Shown: piece by piece, positions 49,690-62,101 of the stretch
Position numbering within the stretch: position 1 is the stretch's first letter
How the letters are laid out: each line of letters begins with the position of its first letter
Origin: Brachypodius melanocephalos
Lineage: Eukaryota > Chordata > Aves > Passeriformes > Pycnonotidae
Assembly (NCBI GenBank): GCA_013398615.1
Contig: VZSR01003807.1
Span: forward strand, 38,457,738 to 38,521,737
Length of the DNA stretch: 64,000 nt
Reading direction: 5' to 3'
The notes under the pieces: generated by a model
What the model was told of the DNA's origin: nothing
Seen by the model: only the letters and a program-made list of their open reading frames with translations
Databases searched by the model: none
Position numbers and translations under genes: made by a program

Positions 49690-51533
49690 ATTAGCCTCTC
49701 TCATTTGTGCACAGATTGGGCTGAGTTAAAGGTTTAGATGGGTGAATTGTTCCATAAATGGTTTTGATAGTAGAATTAGTATTATGCCTAGTTGTGGCTT
49801 CAAAATCTGTGGCAAGAATTTTGGCTAGCTGGTGATCAAATACCAGTTAGTTTCATTATAGAAACATAGACTGAAATATGTACCTTACAAGTCAACCCTT
49901 AGAACTGGGGAAAAAAAAAAATTTGGAAGGTGGAATATTTATTAAAGTTTATGCCCCGACAGTGAAAACATCATGTTTTCTTAAATAACTAAGTGCAAGA
50001 AATATATGTCTATTTTCTGCCAATCAAATGCATCTTGAAGCCACAGAAGGGACTGAACCATAGAGAGAAACATTAAATGAAATGACAATTGTTTTCAGTT
50101 CTGAAAGATGTTGTATTGGCTCTTGAGTGTGAGAGGGTTGGGACAATCTATGTTGTGATCATCTATATCTGGCACTTCTAGACAAGTTCAAGAACTGGAG
50201 ATGGGAAATCTAAACATATTCAGGATGCTCTCTTAGATTCAAATTCTAAAACTTACATTCACCTCAAAGAATACCTTATTACCTTATTACACTTATAGTC
50301 AGTGCTCACATTCCACAAGGAGGGACTTGTCAGTAGATACAAACAATGACCTGCACCTTTCCTACCAGTTGCTTCCCTGGTGCCTACACATAAAAAATTA
50401 ATTCTATTTTACATCAAGGGAAGATTTTTTTTCCCATTAATCTAAGCTAAGAAAAAGTACTGAGGGCTACTGTGTGAGCACACCTTCATATACTTCCCAG
50501 GTTTTGTGGTGCCTTCTCACTTTGTGCAACCATGACCTCTAAAATTTCCATCACATTACCTGTGTTTGTCTGAACATAGATGCACATGCACACACAGAGT
50601 CTCTCACTGTGCCTCTTCTGCCAGCTGACAGGGACAGAGCTGCCACTGGGTCTAAGTATCACCAAACTGGGTACAACACTACAGAGTATCTTCCCTGAAT
50701 TTTGCAGACCGTTTCTTCTCCTGAGGTAAAACAACCCTGATTTACGTTGGATGAAAATCTTAGTGTTGTATTTCTAGCAAAACTGGCCAGTTAAAGTCTA
50801 CTTGCTGAGGGAATGGATGGTGATGTTAAGGTAAAACTCTTTTACCCATCCTACAGAGTTGTACTCACAGGGGGCACTACCTGTGTGCCACAGAGCTCTG
50901 TGAGTGGGAAGTCCCTGAAACAGGTAAGCAGACAGTAATAACTTTCTCTGTTCTAGTATTACTGGCTCATGTAAGTAACAGGAGATAAAAGCACATGGCA
51001 CAAATAGGTCAGAAACCCTCCTGATGGTTCCTTCCATGGAAGCAGCTACTACTGCAGCCCGCTGGAGGAGCAGATGTCCTTTTCCTTCTCCATCTGTGTC
51101 TGCAAAACAGAAGGAATTTCCTTTCTCTTGTCTTTCCCCACCTCTCCCACTCAGTTTCAAGGAAAAATATTAAAGCCTATTCACTCAGGCTTTGTGGAAA
51201 GCTCTAAATTCACCCTCTCTAACATCTTTTTTTTCCTCATAAAAGAGGACTGCAAAGGAGGATGTCACGAAGTATTTTCAGTGGCTCAGCAGGTCTCAGA
51301 TTTTTTGACCTTTGATACAGCCTGGAGCCTTTATTATTGCTGAAGACCAGGTGTTCATCCTGCACTTGAGAAGCCTTTGAAACTGTCAGCTATAAGGAAT
51401 TACTGACACTCTTGAGATCCCTGGTAGATGGATACAAAAACACTGTACAAAGACACCAGACAGATTTCTATATGTAATGTTTTGCAGAGCTAATATTTTT
51501 CAAGTGTCCTATCCCACTGTCTCTGCTTTGCAG

Positions 51534-51743
51534 GATTCATTCAGGGAAAACAACAGTATTGATGGGGAAGTAAAGGATACAGAATTTAGATTGGTGAGAC
51601 TAGGACTAACATTCATCTTAGTTCATTTTAGGTGCCCACACCATGGATATTTGTGTGTGAACTCATTACCTGTCTTTCCTGTATTGTCAAGGGAGAAATA
51701 CCTGCAGGATTCATGTGATCTTTATGAAGACATCTGTTTTATG
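51534..51743 (+). other. Isolated splice-bounded open segment, plus strand
   Basis: Strong acceptor CTGTCTCTGCTTTGCAG and strong donor ATG|GTAAGA bound exactly 70 open codons, phase 0 to phase 0 (peptide starts DSFRENNSIDGEVKDTEFRL). No neighbour on the plus strand continues it and I recognise no family. It may be a lncRNA exon, or it shows how often such segments arise by chance. Confidence 0.2.
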
Positions 51744-52292
51744 GTAAGATGGAGTGTAGCTCAGAATTGCCACTTCTTGGCAGGAAAGCAGATAAATAGC
51801 TTAGCTCAGTGTCCAAATTTCAACAAATGAATGGCATTCCTAGAGGTAAATCTCCCATCTCTTCACACTTTTGGCATTGCTAGCACAATGTACTCTGTGA
51901 TAACAGTGACCAGTGTGTAAATGAGAGCTAAAACCACATTTAGCTTTGAAGAAGCTTATAGAATACAGGCAATACAGGCAAAGACAAGGACTTGAGTAAG
52001 ACCTGGAAAGCAATGCTTCTGCAATGATCTCGTGTTTCACCAGTTACAGTGGGAGATTGTTTTATCCTTTTTTCCCCCCAGTGATTGTTTTTCTAGGAAA
52101 CTGTCACATATTTGTTACTATTTCAAGACAATACTTACATGTTAGGTACTGTAAAAAGCATCATCTATTTAGGAAATCTCCCCTTAAAATACGATCCCCA
52201 AAGCATCTTTAACTGATTTCAAGCTGAGTGTATGTCAACATATCATTTTTAGATCATCAAATGTTAAGTGACTGGTTTTTCACTCCTTCCTT

Positions 52293-52373
52293 GAGTGGGT
52301 GCTTAAAGCAGATTCACTGCAGTTTTCATTATTGTTTCAAGTGGGTGCTTGAGGCAGGTTGACTGCAGTTTTT
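52293..52373. repeat. Imperfect tandem duplication, about 46-base unit
   Basis: GAGTGGGTGCTTAAAGCAG.TTCACTGCAGTTTT is followed by AAGTGGGTGCTTGAGGCAGG TTGACTGCAGTTTTT. A second small duplication, TGTGCTATGAACCTTAT / TATGCTATGAGCCTTAT, lies just after at 52401-52440. Confidence 0.8.
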
Positions 52374-55300
52374 GTTTTAGGAAAATCCTATTTTATTTTC
52401 TGTGCTATGAACCTTATGTTTCTATGCTATGAGCCTTATTTAGTCTTGTCCTTTTGAGAAAACAGAAATATAATGAACCAGGCTGAAATATATCTAAATC
52501 CACTCAGAAACATTATCTGATTCTTTATTTGCTATGTATGTTACATGGAGAAAAAAAGTTTCATTATCCTTGCTTAAAAACCCAAACAAACCACAATCTG
52601 AAGATGCATATGCACTTGAACAGATATCTTGGCTATATAATTTTCCTGTAAAAGACTAAAACAATTTATTGTTGCCTTGAATTGGACATGAGCCGGAAGC
52701 AAATTTACAGACTCACAGTGCTGAGACATCCTGAAGAATCCACTCACCCAACGTTTAAAATTAGCAAATCCAGTGCAAACTTCAGGACGGCTCAGTGAGT
52801 TTCAGAGGGAATTCCTGTTTGTTTACAGCTTTGTGTGTCAGGATTGACAGTGAAGGTTATAATTAAACCTGGACTTCCAGACCTGTGAATAGAGACATTT
52901 CTAAAAATTTCCATAAACCTCTAAGCAATGAAAATGACAAAATGGCAATAACCACCCCCCCTGCTCCCAACATTACTGTATCTGGTTTATTTGGATTCCT
53001 GCACTCATGCTTGATTTTTCTGGAGATTTCTGCATTTCTTAACCCCACTCTATCTCAGAAGAATCCTGTCATTCTTACAGAGCCTTTGTGCAAGTCTTAC
53101 CACTTTCCGTAATGAAGCATGCAAGCCCCAGGTTCTTCTTTTATATCTGCATCAAACACATAAAAGGAAAACCTGTCAAAAGTTAACCATTTATATTCTG
53201 TACTTTCATGTACTCTTCTCTTATATTCTATGCTCTCATAAAGCATCTATTTGAAAACTTTCTACATGAATGGTGGACCAGAACATGGCTGAATTGTAAA
53301 ACAGTGCAATCAGACATTAACCCTCCAAGGTAACTAGTGCAGAGAATGTAAGTGTGTGAGGGATGCATGGGCAAGGCTGTCTGTATCTGATTTAGTTGGG
53401 CAAAAAGGTGTTACCTCATTATCCTTTTCTGCCACTGCACAATGGAAAAGAAACTTTAGAGAGTTCTGATTTTGGATTACCCAGCTTTTGAGCATTTATA
53501 TACAGAAGAAACCTCTTTTTTTCCCTTCAGATTTTTTTTGAGGCGGTTCAATAACATTTCAAGAATTTCTGAGTGCAGTGAGGAACCAACACACTGAAAA
53601 TCAGAGGACACAGGGACATTCCTGCATTGCCTCATATCATCCAAACAGTCTAAAGACCAAGGTAATCTCTAAAGTTTGAATTAGCTCATGAACTGCTCTA
53701 GCATTTTATATAAAGGCTTGCCACATAATTTAGGCATAAGTTCAACACTACAGCTAAGCTGGGGTCTATCTGATGCATTGCAGTGACCACTAAGATTCTC
53801 TCTGGCTGATACAGGTTAGAAAAACCATGATGAGGGGTTGTAGCATCCCAATTACTGCTATTCACGGTTGAGACCAGCCATCTTTTATGCTGAGGGGCTG
53901 GAAAGACACAGCATGCTATCCATATGTTGTTTTTATTCCACTAAAAATACTTAAGGGATGATCCTGGAAGGTTTATTGATCATTTATAGGGCAGGGATGG
54001 CATGAAAGGGCATTGGCAGCTCAATTATTCTGCTCAGTTATTTGTCTGCCAATCCAGATCCTCAAAAACTACCTTAAATCTTCAAAAATGGATGGTTAAA
54101 TTAATAATGATGTTGACAAGATGCAATGTAAATGAGTTATTCCACTTCATTACATCTATTTCAAAGTCAATACTGGTAATTAGAATTACTATCAAGCATT
54201 CTGGATATTAAAGCTTCATAATGGATTTGCTGAACTCTCCAATGTCAGTCTTGAGAGAGAAAGACAAGTTCACCTCTACTGAAAAATTAATTTATTTAAT
54301 GATGACTCTACTATTAATGCACATTAAATGTACACATTACTGGTCTAAATAAAAGGTATGTGCGTACTGTCTTTTCACAAGTAGTTGTCCAATAGCTTTA
54401 TAATCCAGGTGAAAATCCATGTAAGTAAAAAGCAATGTCTCCATGTTATAAAGAAAAATCTGTTTATTTTATGAATGCTTACTAAAGGGACAAAAATGCA
54501 TATGATCAATTATTTGAAAAGACATGTAAATATGTTAGCATTATGCAGTGAGCTAGCCTCCCTCTACAGTAGTCCCACTCAAACTCATCAAGATGAAACA
54601 CCCACAAATACCGAGTGTTCCGTCCTGATCTGCCAAGTCTGACACTGTAAATGCAAAAGAAAAAAAAAAAAAAGATGCAAAAGAAGGATGAACCTCCATA
54701 CTCTCAATTGCTAAGTACAGTAGTAAGGCTTACTGACTGTAATTTACACCTGAAAGCCCCAGGCATGTTTATCCACATGCTTGTCAATGCTTTTTGTACA
54801 CCAAAATATAAATGGAGCATAACACAACATACATATTTTCTATATCCCACCCTTGCTGCATCTTTTTTTTTTTTTCATTCAGCTGCATTTTCCTGACTGT
54901 TTTTAGACTTAGCACCTGGAGATTTATTATCAGAATTGTTTCATGTTGAACAAAGATAGTCTTTTATTGGTTCTACTCCTTAGGTCTCCTGTGTTGCAAA
55001 CAGCTTATTATGAGAAGTCTCTGGCAACACAAGCAATGTGGTGAGCACTTCCTTGACACAAAGAGAAGGCAGTTCCTGGGGGTAATAATACTTATGTTCC
55101 ATACAGAGAAGCTGGGAGGTAAAATTAGCATTTGTGAAGTACTTGGAGCTCTTTGAATTGAAGACATCATAGAAAAGGAGGTTAAAGGAAATGACTTCGT
55201 GAAGCAAAAATGTCAACAATCAATATTATTCAGTAATGGCCTTAATTTTTCTATTAAAAACACATAGAAATGAGAGGCTCCTGCTAGATGTGGATCATTT

Positions 55301-56689
55301 ATTAGTTTAGACTGAAATTTTCCACATAGGTGCTTGATTGTATACACAGGGACATAAATAAGTAGCCCAGTAGACATGATCCATTAGGCAATGTCTGTCT
55401 ACATATTGATCTCAATCCGTGTTGGCTTCTGGAGGCTGCTCCCCTCTTTCAACCATAAAAATTTGTAGTCATCTTTAACCTCCTGCTCTTGCAAGCTCTG
55501 CTCTGCTTCCTTTTATGTGGCTCCACTCTGGGAGTACCGGATTATCACTTCCTTTATCACTGTTCCACAGATCGTTTTCACCATTCTGCCCACTGGGAGC
55601 AGCGTTTCTTGACCAAACCATGCAGGTTACATATACAAGTGTACATGCTAAAAGAGCATTGCATTTTTCTAGTGATAGCATTCTCTAAGTCACCCCAAAT
55701 TTAGCACAGTATTAGCTCTCACTCATATAATGTCTAATCTGAAGTAGGGTCAATAACTTACTACTGTCAGTCTTTGGATCGTAAAAAAAACTTTCTAGAC
55801 CTGCAAGATATTCAGAGTACCATCGCTTTCAAGGAAAGTGCTGGCACTCAGTGCTTCTAGAAAACTGTCTCATCAGATAGCTAAATAAAGATTGAAAAAT
55901 GTCAATAATATTGGGCTTATTCTTCTCAGATGATGAACTCAATGTGGCATCAGGAAATATTTCTCCCTTTTTCTGTACTCAAAATAATTAACAGGTAATT
56001 TGTTTTCCTCCCACACTGAGTATTCCATAGCAGCAGGATAAATGCAGTTTGGCTTTGTTAAGCATGATGCTTAAGCACTCCTCATGGTAATTAGTATTTT
56101 TCCACAATGTGCTTACCCAGTTGCACCTAACTCAAGAAGAAATCAACTTTGATGCATATTCTTTATGTAGTAATTTAGTTCACTAAGGCCAGGTGCTGCA
56201 CCTCCTGTAGAAATTTTGCTTTCTTGTGGTAACCTAACCATGTAGTGTGTGAGGAAGCATTTCTACCGTGGTTTTAAGAATAAAATGAGCTCATTTCCTC
56301 GGTGCCAAATCTATGACCCTGTTTTTTTTGTAGTCCAAATTTTCAAAAAGTTGGGGATGGCTTTTCTGGACTCTTCTTCAAGTATAAGCAGTTTTGATGA
56401 CACTAGAAAATCATCACACAACAAGAAGATACATGGAAAGAACGGAGGAATACCCTATGGGCAAGAAAAAAGGGTCTCATTATGTCCTCTAGATAGAAGT
56501 GCTGAAGGAAGAGCAGCTATGAGCATCAGGGTTGTACTGGTATAGCCTGTGCCAAATACTTACTTGCATGGGGTGTGTGCAGACACAGGAGTGGCCAATT
56601 TTCCTCCTGTGCTGCAGTATGTTTTTCAGTTAGGTGGTCATTATCAGACTGCACAGTGAGCTAAAGAATGGGCAAGGGAACTTAACATT

Positions 56690-56855
56690 TAACACTGTTC
56701 ATCACAGTTGTCTGTGTTTGGATATTGCAAAAAGCCTGAGTACAGTCCTGGCCCTGAGAGAGCCATAGGAAATCTTTTGGCTTGGACATAGTTTGACCAA
56801 GCACTCTGTGCAAAAGGATGAATATCTCTTTCCACATCTCTAGCAATGTCTACAT
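56690..56855 (-). other. Possible coding exon downstream of the membrane exon
   Basis: Very strong acceptor (12 T residues then CTACCCAG at 56856). From there, if the membrane exon's phase 1 base is carried over, the frame reads VDIARDVERDIHPFAQSAWS and stays open to a TAA near 56690. No good donor lies inside, so it would be either a terminal exon or one using a weak donor. Evidence is the phase match and the acceptor only. Confidence 0.22.
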
Positions 56856-59582
56856 CTGGGTAGAAAAAAAAAAAAGCCAATAATAAAGCATTTGTTAGGT
56901 GCTCCTGACAAAGATTATTTGTCCTTTTCTGCTTTTATCAAATGATTTGGCAAATTTGGAGGAGTAAAAAAATTCCTCCCCTTTAGGGAAAGCAGCCTAC
57001 AGTCATGATATACATCTGTCATGAGGGTATTCATGGACGTCTCTATGAGGAGAGAAAGAGCCTTCTAAAACTCTAATGCATTTTCTCCAAATTCCGTAAA
57101 GAGGACAAGAAAATAGGAGTTTTAGCAGTCTTGTAGTGCCAGTGTCATTCCAGTCATATGTAGAAATGGAAATGACACCCCAGTCCTGTTGGGCATATCT
57201 GATTACAAAATCTTAAGTCTCACAAGGTCTTTCCATACAACATCACACTGAAAGTTCAAATATGTTGTTCACCTGCAATGACTCCTAATCCTTTTTCAGA
57301 GTAAAAGCTTTCCAGCAAGTAATCTTACAGAATTTGCATCTAGATATATGCACTTGACTGCATTAAAGCATTGTTAATGATCCTAGTTTATCAAGCAATC
57401 CAAAATCAGAAGGGCTTTATCTTTTACATAGTTGTGACACAGTCAGTATTGTGCAAGTAATAGCTATTGAATCTGAGAGTCACAAAGTCAAGAAGAAGGC
57501 GTGAAGGAGTTGATTGACTACATCTCACAACCAAAATGGTTCTTAGGTTGCCACTGGAGGCCAGTACAATCAAAAATGTCCTCCTGTGGGTGTACAGATC
57601 CAGTTAAAGAGCAACTTCAAGCATGGAAGTGTAGGAAGTGAGAACTCACTAAGCTGTACCAGTCACACCACCACTTCAAAATGATAATAACTGAAGAATT
57701 TGGTCTTACATTAGCAGACTGAGTTTTAGGCTCACAGCCCTTAGCAAAATTATGATGTGCACTGAAAATACCAAAACTATTAAAAGATTAGGAATTAAGT
57801 ATTGCTAAAAACATTACTATGATATACATATTTGCATATTTAAGTCTTAGCACACGTTCATATCTCTAATTGCATAAACCAGCTTTTTGTCAAGTGAATA
57901 GAGGTCATATTTGGTCATAAGGTATCACAATTCCTAATCTCCCTTCCGTATTGAATACATGCTTATCAGGATTTTTTGCTTAAAATTTATTTTATCCTCT
58001 GGGTTGAAAGTTGTACTCTTATTTGACATATATCTAGCATCTATTGAACTTCTGCTGAACAAATCTGTCACTGAAATTATAACTTCAGAGATTTCCTAGA
58101 AGACTTTGACTGTCACTTTTCTGTACAGCTGAGAATTTCTGAGCCTAGAGCAGCAGCAGACAGGGCAGGCAGTACGTGCCTGAAAGCTCAGTCTTGAAGC
58201 TTGGATGGTACCACACTGCCATGGACCATGAGGAAAACGATTACTGAACCCCTACAACCTCCTTCTTGTAGGTCAGCTTCATTCTAGGACACACCAAGCT
58301 CTTCTCTGGTTAAAACCTGCTTCTAGGATGTCAAAAAGCTCAAATAAACAGTTCACATCACCTGGCAGAGCTCTTAAAGAGAAGATGGGTCACCCTTCCT
58401 GGACCTGGCTGAAGGCCCACTGTCTTAATAGCTTTTGTCTAACACTCTCTATCCAGCAGCTCCTGCAGATACTGGACAACATGTAAAATAAAAAAATGCT
58501 GTATATGCACATCATTTGCAAAGGAATATTCAGCATGCTGACAGTTACTGTTTAAAAGCAGCCCTGCTTTTGCAGAAATTAGGGATTTGCCAGGAGCCTG
58601 AGAAGCAGGTGAGAGACCAGGCTTAGCTTCAGGATGGCAGCTTTTACTGATTTATCAGAGTGAAGAAATGGAATTTCCTTCTTTTGAAAAGCTTTTCTTT
58701 TTGGAAGAATATAGAGAGGCTTTCTCCCTTGAAAACCATTACCAGCTGCTTCTCAGGCCCAGTTTGCCCCAGTTGTGCTCAATGTAAAATACAGCATTTA
58801 ATGCTTCTACTGGCAGAGCAGACAGAAGTCAGTGAAGCATCTCTGGTTCTATACATGATGGTCACAGCCAGGATAAAGCCACTATTGTATTAAAATACAA
58901 TTATTACAGCTGTACACTTATTACTATTATTAATACAATAATTCATCATTTACAGCAAAATGCTGCCACTTTGTAAGTATGAATACCAAAATAATACACC
59001 TTTATCAAAAAAGTTTATTTTGCTTGAAAAGGAAAATTTAATGTCCACCAAGGCAAGGTAGCTTGAAAGCCTGTTGTCTTTCCATGAATCAAAATTCCTA
59101 TGGAACATGAAATTTGGATTTTATTTCAGGCAGCATCCTGCCCTCTTTTGAGGAAATGATGCATTTGGGATCAATGCCTTCAGAGTTACTTTGTATTCAA
59201 AGACAGGACTGTCAATTAGTCACTGAGTAATAAATTCTAAACGTCAATTAGTACTAAATTGTCTTTTTCTGTATACTCCTGCAAATTTGTTTCATGATGT
59301 CTGTGAACCTTAGTATGACTTCACATACATTTTTTGATGAATGTTCCCCTTTCCAATATCAACATCTTCTATGGAATACAAAACATTTCTATTGAAGTTA
59401 ACGTGCATCTTTCTTAAATTATTTCTCCCCTCTTTCTAATACCAATAGAAAGGTGCTATTTCCACACTGACAATATTATAATACATATTACCTGTAGAAA
59501 CAGTAAGTTGGGTAGCTTTTGGTACACAGACTTGTTAAAACAAGTCTGTAAAAGATTAGTGCTCTGTGTAAAAGAAAATGTT

Positions 59583-59598
59583 AAAAAAAAAAAAAAAA
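59583..59598. repeat. Short poly(A) run
   Basis: Sixteen A on the plus strand, within the intron-like stretch below the candidate membrane exon. Confidence 0.8.
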
Positions 59599-59754
59599 GA
59601 AAAAGACAAATGGAAGCCTAGTGTGAATCTCTTGTGTGGAAGTGCAATATACTTCATACATATTTCCAGACTTTTGCATTGGAAGCTCCATCAGGATTAC
59701 AAAATTAATGACCAAAATCAATACTAAATAGTGAGGAATTTCACAGGTACTCAC

Positions 59755-59929
59755 TTTCACAGCTACAGGACTTTTGCTCCATTTCTGATACATATGTCCA
59801 TCTGTCCTCTTTCTGGTCTATTAACCTCAGTGTTATTGCCAGACGTAAGCCAAAAACTACTCCAGCAGCAAAAGCTATCCTTGTGATGAGGATGATAGGG
59901 TTCATTAATGCATCAGTCAACAGAGGTCT
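59755..59929 (-). CDS. Candidate coding exon with a predicted membrane segment
   Basis: A 175-base segment between acceptor GTATTATTTTAG and consensus donor A|GTGAGT, open for 58 codons. The peptide runs RPLLTDALMNPIILITRIAF, then AAGVVFGLRLAITLRLIDQK, then a polar end with SEMEQKSCSCE. The central 25 residues are hydrophobic enough for a single membrane span, followed by a charged, Cys-containing tail. If translation starts at the internal Met the protein would be a short-tailed signal-anchor type. It enters in phase 0, matching the exon above. I do not recognise the family. Confidence 0.33.
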
Positions 59930-60273
59930 CTAAAATAATACAGATTTTAAGGTTGTCCTTGTGAGAACCAGCATGCTGAGTAAGGAACACACCTTTTTTA
60001 TCTGTGCAGAACATCCCAATTACCAACTTTCTTTAACCATCAACTCTGTAATATGCAGACACGCCATATTCTAACAGAACATGACCTCTGACATGGTTTA
60101 GTGAGCAGTAAAAGAGCTTGCTAGCTATTTTTTTGTGTAACTGTTCTCTTCTATTAATTCTCTCTCTTATCTAAATTAACATTTTAATTTTCAGAGTTCC
60201 TCAAAGACAAAAAAAAAGGCATTTCCTATGGGATGTAGAGAATATACTCATGCCATCAAGCCTGTACCCTTAC

Positions 60274-60342
60274 CACTGTGTATGGCTGTTCTCTTACATT
60301 CAGTAGCTCAAGTAGCTCTCCAAAAAGTAATGAATCTCCTGC
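60274..60342 (-). CDS. Candidate 69-base coding exon
   Basis: Acceptor TTTGTACATCCCAG and donor GTG|GTAAGG bound 23 open codons, AGDSLLFGELLELLNVREQP then YTV, phase 0 to phase 0. It joins the membrane exon directly in frame. The sequence is Leu/Glu-rich and helix-like. Short open exons are individually weak; the case rests on the chain of matching phases. Confidence 0.3.
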
Positions 60343-61693
60343 CTGGGATGTACAAACACGTTCAGGCTACATCCTTCTCAGACTGGAAAATTCATCTTTC
60401 TGACTGGAAAATTGACAAACTGCTTTAATTTCTCATTGTTGCTTTATATCACAGCAACCAAAGGAATTACTGAAACAAACGCCATTAAGGAGGGTGAGTA
60501 CAGAGGCTGAACACACAGTCGTGGACAGAACCCACACAAGACCAAGCAATGAGGTTACATTTAACAGCAGAAGCACAGAAACTCATGAGTATTGCACGAT
60601 TTGAGTACTTATTATTGCATGTGCTGTAGAGAACGCAGAATGCAAACTACCTGGTTCCATCAACCTGATACAAAGTCAGGAAGATGCTTCTCCTTTGAAA
60701 AGTCTTTTTTTCCCCCTCCCCAGAGCTAAACAGATCTGTTCAGGACTGCTGCTATCACTATGGTTACAGCCAGCCTCTCCAGGAGCTCTGTTTGTACCAC
60801 TGGTCCTAAGAGTAAGAAGGAGAAGTGGAACAAGAGCACTGGGGCTGATGCAGGCTCAGACACAGACAGGGTGGGTCTAAATCTCTGCCTGGCCTGTGAA
60901 AGTAGGAGAAAAGGGCATCAAAGCTGGCTGAAGAACTGGAAGATTTGACAGGAGAAACTGGAAAACAAATGGAAAAAAAAGCAGAATTATGGTGAGAAAT
61001 CCCCAGATTTCAGTGCACCCTAGTGCATGGAAAGAGAGTCTACATGCTCTATATCACTCAAGACATCTCTGGGGCAGATATCAGGTATGAGGTGTGATGA
61101 ATCAGCCCTTACTCATGCCTCCTTCCCTCCACATGTGCTTGAATATGATTAACATAGATCAACTCTATTTTTCTCACTTCAAATTCAGTTAAGAATTATC
61201 TTTGTGCCTCAAAATGGCTATTCTGTTTGTCATTAATATATCTCCTCTTTTCTAAGGCTTTCATTATTACGTTGAGAGCACAGTTACAAAGAGTCTAGAA
61301 AGACACCACTGATTCTCTGTTATTTTTAGCAGCAATAACCCTTTCCAGATGCTTATCTGGCCCTCATCTAGACCTCCATCAGCCAAGCTATGAACCTGAG
61401 TTTCACAGAGCCAGCACACCAGGCAACTTCTTGGGACGTCATCTAAAACTACCCTGTGGAATGGCAACCCCAACTCCCCATCTATTTAGTCCTGGGCAGC
61501 TCCCTCCGTGGTGTATCCTTATTCAGGATGGTTCCTGTTTCCTGCATGGCTTTCATTACAAACACAAACTCCTGTTTTGTGAGGTTGGGTTATTTTTAGG
61601 GGAGTGGTGGTTGGTTTTAAATCCAAAAGCAATACAGCTTCAGTAGATCACATCCTTTCACTCTGAATTTAAAGAGTGCTATCTTCGTCTTAC

Positions 61694-61867
61694 CTTCTTA
61701 AAACACCTTAGGTTTTCATTAAGAAACTGCACAAATTTTAAGGCAATAGTACAGATTATCTGACTTACCTTTTGCTTCAATATTTTGACAATATGAAGAT
61801 GTAAAATTAGATGAGTATTAACAATCACAATTTTTGATGACACAGATGAGAATCTCAGTGACAGTAA
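61694..61867 (-). CDS. Candidate 174-base coding exon
   Basis: Acceptor ATTGTTATCAACAG and donor AAG|GTAAGA bound 58 open codons, phase 0 to phase 0. The peptide starts LLSLRFSSVSSKIVIVNTHL, continues ILHLHIVKILKQK and ends FVQFLNENLRCFKK. It is hydrophobic and Lys-rich. An internal GTAAGT...GCAG pair could suggest a 42-base intron, but that is too short for vertebrates and its removal is not needed, since the frame is open through it. No ATG lies in the exon, so an upstream exon would be required. Confidence 0.3.
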
Positions 61868-62069
61868 CTGTTGATAACAATATAGACTAGTTCAGAAAGT
61901 ATCCAGACTTTCACACTGAAGATGTACGCTAGATGTTAATAAAAATTGCATCACTAATTAAATACTTTGGCTAGCATGAGGTTGAAAACTATCCTGTTTG
62001 AAGGAAATACAACCGTTCTAAATTTCTGCTGTGTGGAGTCAACAAATTCCAAAACAGTTTGTGTAGTTG

Positions 62070-62101
62070 TTTTTGTTGTTGTTGTTGTTTCTTCTTCTTC
62101 T
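62070..62101. repeat. (TTG)n(TTC)n trinucleotide tract
   Basis: About five TTG then four TTC units, with the resulting poly-Gln/Lys reading on the minus strand not evidence of coding. Confidence 0.85.

Larger units (their letters stand above)
45620..56680. other. No secure gene; would be introns of the candidate minus-strand gene
   Basis: About 11 kb of AT-rich DNA holding microsatellites, small duplications and isolated splice-bounded open segments on both strands. The best of these is on the plus strand at 51534-51743. No recognised protein family, RNA gene or intact mobile element. Confidence 0.5.

Noticed and set aside
50798..51160. 120-codon minus frame
   Set aside because: No coherent splice borders or recognised domain; treated as chance.
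54980..55219. 79-codon minus frame with YDVFNSKSSKYFTNANF
   Set aside because: Looks protein-like but has no adequate donor or phase-matched partner; left unassigned.
55475..55681. Minus frame starting with a signal-peptide-like segment
   Set aside because: No splice partner, poly(A) signal or family match; length within chance.
59492..59563. Splice-bounded 24-codon segment just below the membrane exon
   Set aside because: Good splice sites, but its open phase (0) does not match the phase 1 exit of the membrane exon; in the matching phase it hits a stop after two codons. It could be an alternative terminal exon, but this is unsupported.
59755..59929. Idea that the membrane exon belongs to a C1GALT1-like Golgi glycosyltransferase
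   Set aside because: Only the short-tailed signal-anchor look agrees; no DxD motif or other galactosyltransferase segments were found downstream.
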